Source: an uncultured Clostridia bacterium (GTDB lineage Bacteria > Bacillota > Clostridia > Lachnospirales > Lachnospiraceae). From it: 9,402 nt of DNA. This document shows, piece by piece, positions 7,701 through 9,402 of the stretch. The translations under genes were made by a program, and so were the position numbers. Each line of letters begins with the position of its first letter. Position 1 is the first letter of the stretch. The notes below the pieces were generated by a model. The model made no database searches. It worked only from the letters and a program-made list of their open reading frames with translations, and was not told the DNA's origin. The DNA is taken from the NCBI GenBank assembly GCA_946623485.1, contig CAMORF010000068.1, positions 1 through 9,402 on the forward strand. The letters are read 5' to 3'.

Positions 7701-8531
7701 CAAGCCGCTCACGGCCGCATCCTGTGTGCAGCCGAGTTTGGTCATCCATTCCCGGGCAAGCTTTATCGTGAGACCTACCGCCGCTGCTTGTTTGAGCTCA
7801 CTCTCGCTTGAGAGCTTTTCCTCCGTCGTAGAAATTCCGCCGCCGATGGTGTAGGCGTAGAGCTTTTCGGGTATGCGTGCATAACGCTCAGCCTGGCACA
7901 GAACCATCAGGGTGAGCAGCGTGTCCTCTACCAGACAGACCCATTCGCCCTGATAAAACTGATACGCCTTTTGCAGCAGCTCTTTCCGATATAGCTTGTT
8001 CCAAATGTTCCAGGTGACAGAGCCTCGCTCTGTAAAGCAGGCCTTAATCAGCTCCGGCCCATGATCCGTGTCCGGTACGGGCTTTTCCTGTGAGAAGTAG
8101 CCTTCTAAATACGTACATGTTTCTTTCGAAGGCGGATTGCTCTCGTCTATGACAAGGCTGACGCCGAATTCCAGTACGTCCGCGCCGGTCTCGTCTGCCG
8201 CGGCGCAAGCTGTCTCCACAGCCTCCGGCATAAAAACGTCGTCCGAGTCCAGAAACAGTGCGTAATCGCTGGTCATCTGCCGCATCCCGGTATAACGAGC
8301 CCCCAGCGCCCCGCTGTTTGGCTGCGAGATGACCCTGATCCGCTCATCCCTCTGCGCACATCGACGCATAATCTCGCAGGTGGCGTCTGTGGAACCGTCG
8401 TCCACACAGATGATCTCAATATTTCTCTCCGTTTGATTGCACACGCTCTGTATCGCCCGCTCAATATGTGTCTCATCATTATAGGCAATGATAACAACCG
8501 AGGCCCGCGGCCGTTCATTTTTCATATTCAT
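4725..8531 (-). CDS. Multi-domain glycosyltransferase (GT2, coiled coil, GT4, GT2)
   Basis: A 1268-residue cytoplasmic protein with at least three catalytic-type modules. First GT2 (about 10-235): SVVIIAYND (11-19), DDGSTD (44-49), metal-binding DSDD (95-98) and acidic ED (202-203). A helical region and a heptad-like coiled coil follow at about 325-385, ending in STCWRMTAPIRM (389-400), a linker pattern common in large polysaccharide glycosyltransferases. GT4 module (about 492-840): LFVSHEAHLTGAPIALL near 495-511, LTVGTLQECKGQD (669-681), and CPTTVTEAL with E762, where the usual first Glu of E-x7-E is D754. Second GT2 (about 857-1080): VSVIIPVWNGG (858-868), VDSGSSD (892-898), FSHSYARNLGA (919-929), TQDA (941-944) and EDLDFGLRL (1041-1049), resembling rhamnosyltransferases. 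The tail (1081-1268) is mainly helical. ATG 8531 is preceded by AGGAAGGG at ten bases. It probably adds several sugars to one polysaccharide repeat; substrates are unknown. Confidence 0.9.
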   Translation of the reverse strand: MNMKNERPRASVVIIAYNDETHIERAIQSVCNQTERNIEIICVDDGSTDATCEIMRRCAQRDERIRVISQPNSGALGARYTGMRQMTSDYALFLDSDDVFMPEAVETACAAADETGADVLEFGVSLVIDESNPPSKETCTYLEGYFSQEKPVPDTDHGPELIKACFTERGSVTWNIWNKLYRKELLQKAYQFYQGEWVCLVEDTLLTLMVLCQAERYARIPEKLYAYTIGGGISTTEEKLSSESELKQAAAVGLTIKLAREWMTKLGCTQDAAVSGLEALTDSLRAGILDQILYRVAAEKRSAYFSLLSQNCEKNDFFDLISEAVSRQQRQIECLEESRRHLEAQSREPTEIAETRRIQLELREQLAQIKQLEEENRRLWESFNTISNSTCWRMTAPIRMMLDAVKMTQFGYLTREAVRCWRTQGFRAMSKMAWDYASKRQGLLLKVSMSTQKNAEEWGDREAYSFTSFLAACETSGALFGRELLSEMAGRDRVLFVSHEAHLTGAPIALLRFAEDIKKRGMAPVFITPSDGKLKKKLLDAGIPVIIYSELYGSDLISHAASCFKLIVVNTIVGGPLISRLGNSATPVLWWIHEAKTSYYQQTIEGMPEQLGDNIHVYCVGQRAEKWMHLYRNNYKNDILLYGCPDFRNLTGEARSVPLPPAEGKTVFLTVGTLQECKGQDILTDAIAMLPEKELQKCQFLFVGKEHYQLARKKIRQLEKQHPENVFYLGEMDIADMPAVYQNCDCLICSSRDDTCPTTVTEALSLSKIVICSENAGSAVLLKSEHSGLVYPNDDPKALSESILYVLHNKENLGAMQIAARKTYESHFSEGVFAESVSKILTQLFKAPDEPEVIKTKVSVIIPVWNGGEDLKRLLGALKAQLGVESIETVMVDSGSSDQSVAYAESNGAKVIQIPHGEFSHSYARNLGAQHASGAYLLFMTQDACPSGPYWLRRMLRPILHQGVTAVSCREEPRPGCDLLGRVSIFIHNRYMGVLHSDRMMQMPDKVSADTLRKNAQLSDLACLIRKDVFNQYRYRRNFAEDLDFGLRLIRDGHRLALLSGVHVIHSHTRPTIYHFKRAIVDVNALNEMLPGYVGGSCPERYTINSTMTAYCVIKLYVQAARKYRLVGDDGDEWDCFRQWTIREINSDLTAVRRMRPKERKKLIESDHVFSDADYHKVILEMLNILKGDFAVEATTVNEIAHYLVNVLDDYFACAEEPFSASIVDEICILAEKLTGLFAGNLVGTYFALNKRKVSKLRQLAQRYAQGV

Positions 8532-8594
8532 AACAGCGAATCCCTTCCTAAAAAACCTGTCAGCAAATCTTCCTGTGTGCCTCCATAGCCTGTA

Positions 8595-9402
8595 TCAGGC
8601 AACATGCGTCGAATCCGCGATAACGGTCTGTCCATCCTTTTTCACATATACGTGAATGGTATAAGCATCACCCGGTTTGTGCCGCCGCAGATCTACCGTG
8701 ACCGTCCAGCGGCCGGAATCGTCCCATTCCGCATTGTACCAAACGATATCGTCCTGACCATCTTCGTCGCTCCATGTCGGAAACTGCACCTGCTCATACC
8801 CGTCGTCACGGAAAGAGATCGTCATGCTTTCCGCATCGTCCGAAATGACCGCTGTAAGCTGAGGCTCCACTGCAAATTCTACATACGCGCAGGTATTCTT
8901 CACAAGCGTATCTTCTCCGTTTATTGTTGCGTAAGCATGTATTTGGTATATGCCGCTGGCGTGATGGCGCGATAGCGGCGCCTCAGCCTCCCAGAAGCGG
9001 TCTTCATTCAGCCCCGCTTCGTACCATACGATATCGTCCTGCCCATTCTCGTCGCTCCATACGGCAAACCGCACCTGCTCATACCCGTCGTCGTACAGGG
9101 CAACGCGCAAGCGCTCGCAGTCATCCGAAACATCCGCAATAAACCGCCGGTATTCCAGCTCCCCGTTCTTTTTCGTAATGGGAACAAGTTGTGATTCGAT
9201 CCATGTGATCCGCTTTGAAAGCCATTGCAGACGTTCCTCCGCTTCTTCCCGCACAGGCGTCCAGCTTTTGCCCCATCTCTTCGCGTCCGCTTCACGGCTG
9301 GCATCGATCGGGCCCTCCAGCTCATCGCACAGCGATGTCAACAGGGTCGAGCAGGAATCATACAGGGATACCCGGAGTTCCTCCATTTTGCGGCGGTAAA
9401 CT
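8595..9402 (-). CDS. GBS Bsp-like repeat protein, partial (5' end outside window)
   Basis: The frame is open to the window edge. The first ATG (9386) has no recognisable Shine-Dalgarno sequence and the codons before it remain open, so this is probably the C-terminal part of a longer protein; numbering below is from that ATG. Residues 1-75 are charged and probably helical or coiled coil, including ERLQWLSKRITWIESQL (51-67). Two tandem beta-type repeats follow at about 81-167 and 176-261. Each contains the signature of the GBS Bsp-like repeat family: WSDENGQDDIVWYEA (110-124) and WSDEDGQDDIVWYNA (205-219), each followed by a histidine and a Y-x-IH-x-Y strand. Such repeats usually occur in exported surface proteins and cell-wall hydrolases. 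No signal peptide is visible in this part, so location is unclear. It lies 63 bases upstream of the large glycosyltransferase on the same strand. An N-terminal enzyme domain outside the window is possible. Confidence 0.75.
   Translation of the reverse strand, partial: VYRRKMEELRVSLYDSCSTLLTSLCDELEGPIDASREADAKRWGKSWTPVREEAEERLQWLSKRITWIESQLVPITKKNGELEYRRFIADVSDDCERLRVALYDDGYEQVRFAVWSDENGQDDIVWYEAGLNEDRFWEAEAPLSRHHASGIYQIHAYATINGEDTLVKNTCAYVEFAVEPQLTAVISDDAESMTISFRDDGYEQVQFPTWSDEDGQDDIVWYNAEWDDSGRWTVTVDLRRHKPGDAYTIHVYVKKDGQTVIADSTHVA
8737..8807. repeat. Direct repeat copy A within GBS Bsp-like gene
   Basis: A 71-base stretch that matches 9022-9092 at 62 positions by hand count. It encodes the GYEQV...WSDEDGQDDIVWYN core of the second protein repeat. 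The spacing between copies is 285 bases, exactly 95 codons, so the duplication keeps the frame. Confidence 0.8.
9022..9092. repeat. Direct repeat copy B within GBS Bsp-like gene
   Basis: The partner of the copy at 8737-8807, encoding the core of the first GBS Bsp-like repeat. Nucleotide identity here is clearly higher than in the flanks of the two protein repeats, which points to recent duplication, gene conversion or strong constraint on the core motif. Confidence 0.8.

Noticed and set aside
1..9402. CRISPR array, insertion sequence, tRNA or phage genes
   Set aside because: No regularly spaced short repeats, transposase motifs, terminal inverted repeats, tRNA-like folds or phage proteins were seen.

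Overview
The window holds one side of a cell-surface polysaccharide or glycan-decoration locus. All six recognisable genes, plus one very small extra ORF, lie on the minus strand, so transcription runs from high to low coordinates. Intergenic gaps are short and two junctions overlap, so the run reads as one operon or a few closely linked units. The protein styles suggest a Gram-positive anaerobe of the Clostridia, perhaps Oscillospiraceae: a GBS Bsp-like repeat protein, a glycosyltransferase built from GT2, GT4 and rhamnosyltransferase-like GT2 modules, a UXS-type decarboxylase, and Shine-Dalgarno-led starts. This assignment is an inference from style; there is no rRNA or other marker.

In transcription order: (1) 8595-9402, the C-terminal part of a protein cut by the window edge, with an N-terminal helical stretch and two tandem GBS Bsp-like repeats. 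(2) 4725-8531, a 1268-residue glycosyltransferase with a GT2 module, a coiled coil, a GT4 module, a second GT2 module and a helical tail. (3) 4595-4732, an unlisted 45-codon ORF encoding a single-span membrane peptide, overlapping the genes on both sides. (4) 2475-4598, a 707-residue polytopic membrane protein, probably a GT-C-type glycosyltransferase. (5) 1748-2443, a soluble DPM1-like GT2, the probable polyprenyl-phosphate sugar synthase. (6) 693-1634, a UDP-glucuronate decarboxylase (UDP-xylose synthase type). (7) 175-618, a GtrA-family membrane protein. Positions 1-174 carry no gene but contain a GC-rich, hairpin-forming element.

Working model (inference): genes 4, 5 and 7 resemble the three-component Gtr scheme. 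A GT2 loads a sugar onto a polyprenyl phosphate, a GtrA-like protein moves the lipid-linked sugar across the membrane, and a polytopic GT-C enzyme transfers it to a surface acceptor. The UDP-xylose synthase among them suggests that the sugar may be a pentose. The large glycosyltransferase would build the acceptor chain on the cytoplasmic side. The most original points are the tiny membrane ORF coupled to the GT-C gene, the pentose-supply gene inside a Gtr-like set, and the structured element at the left edge.
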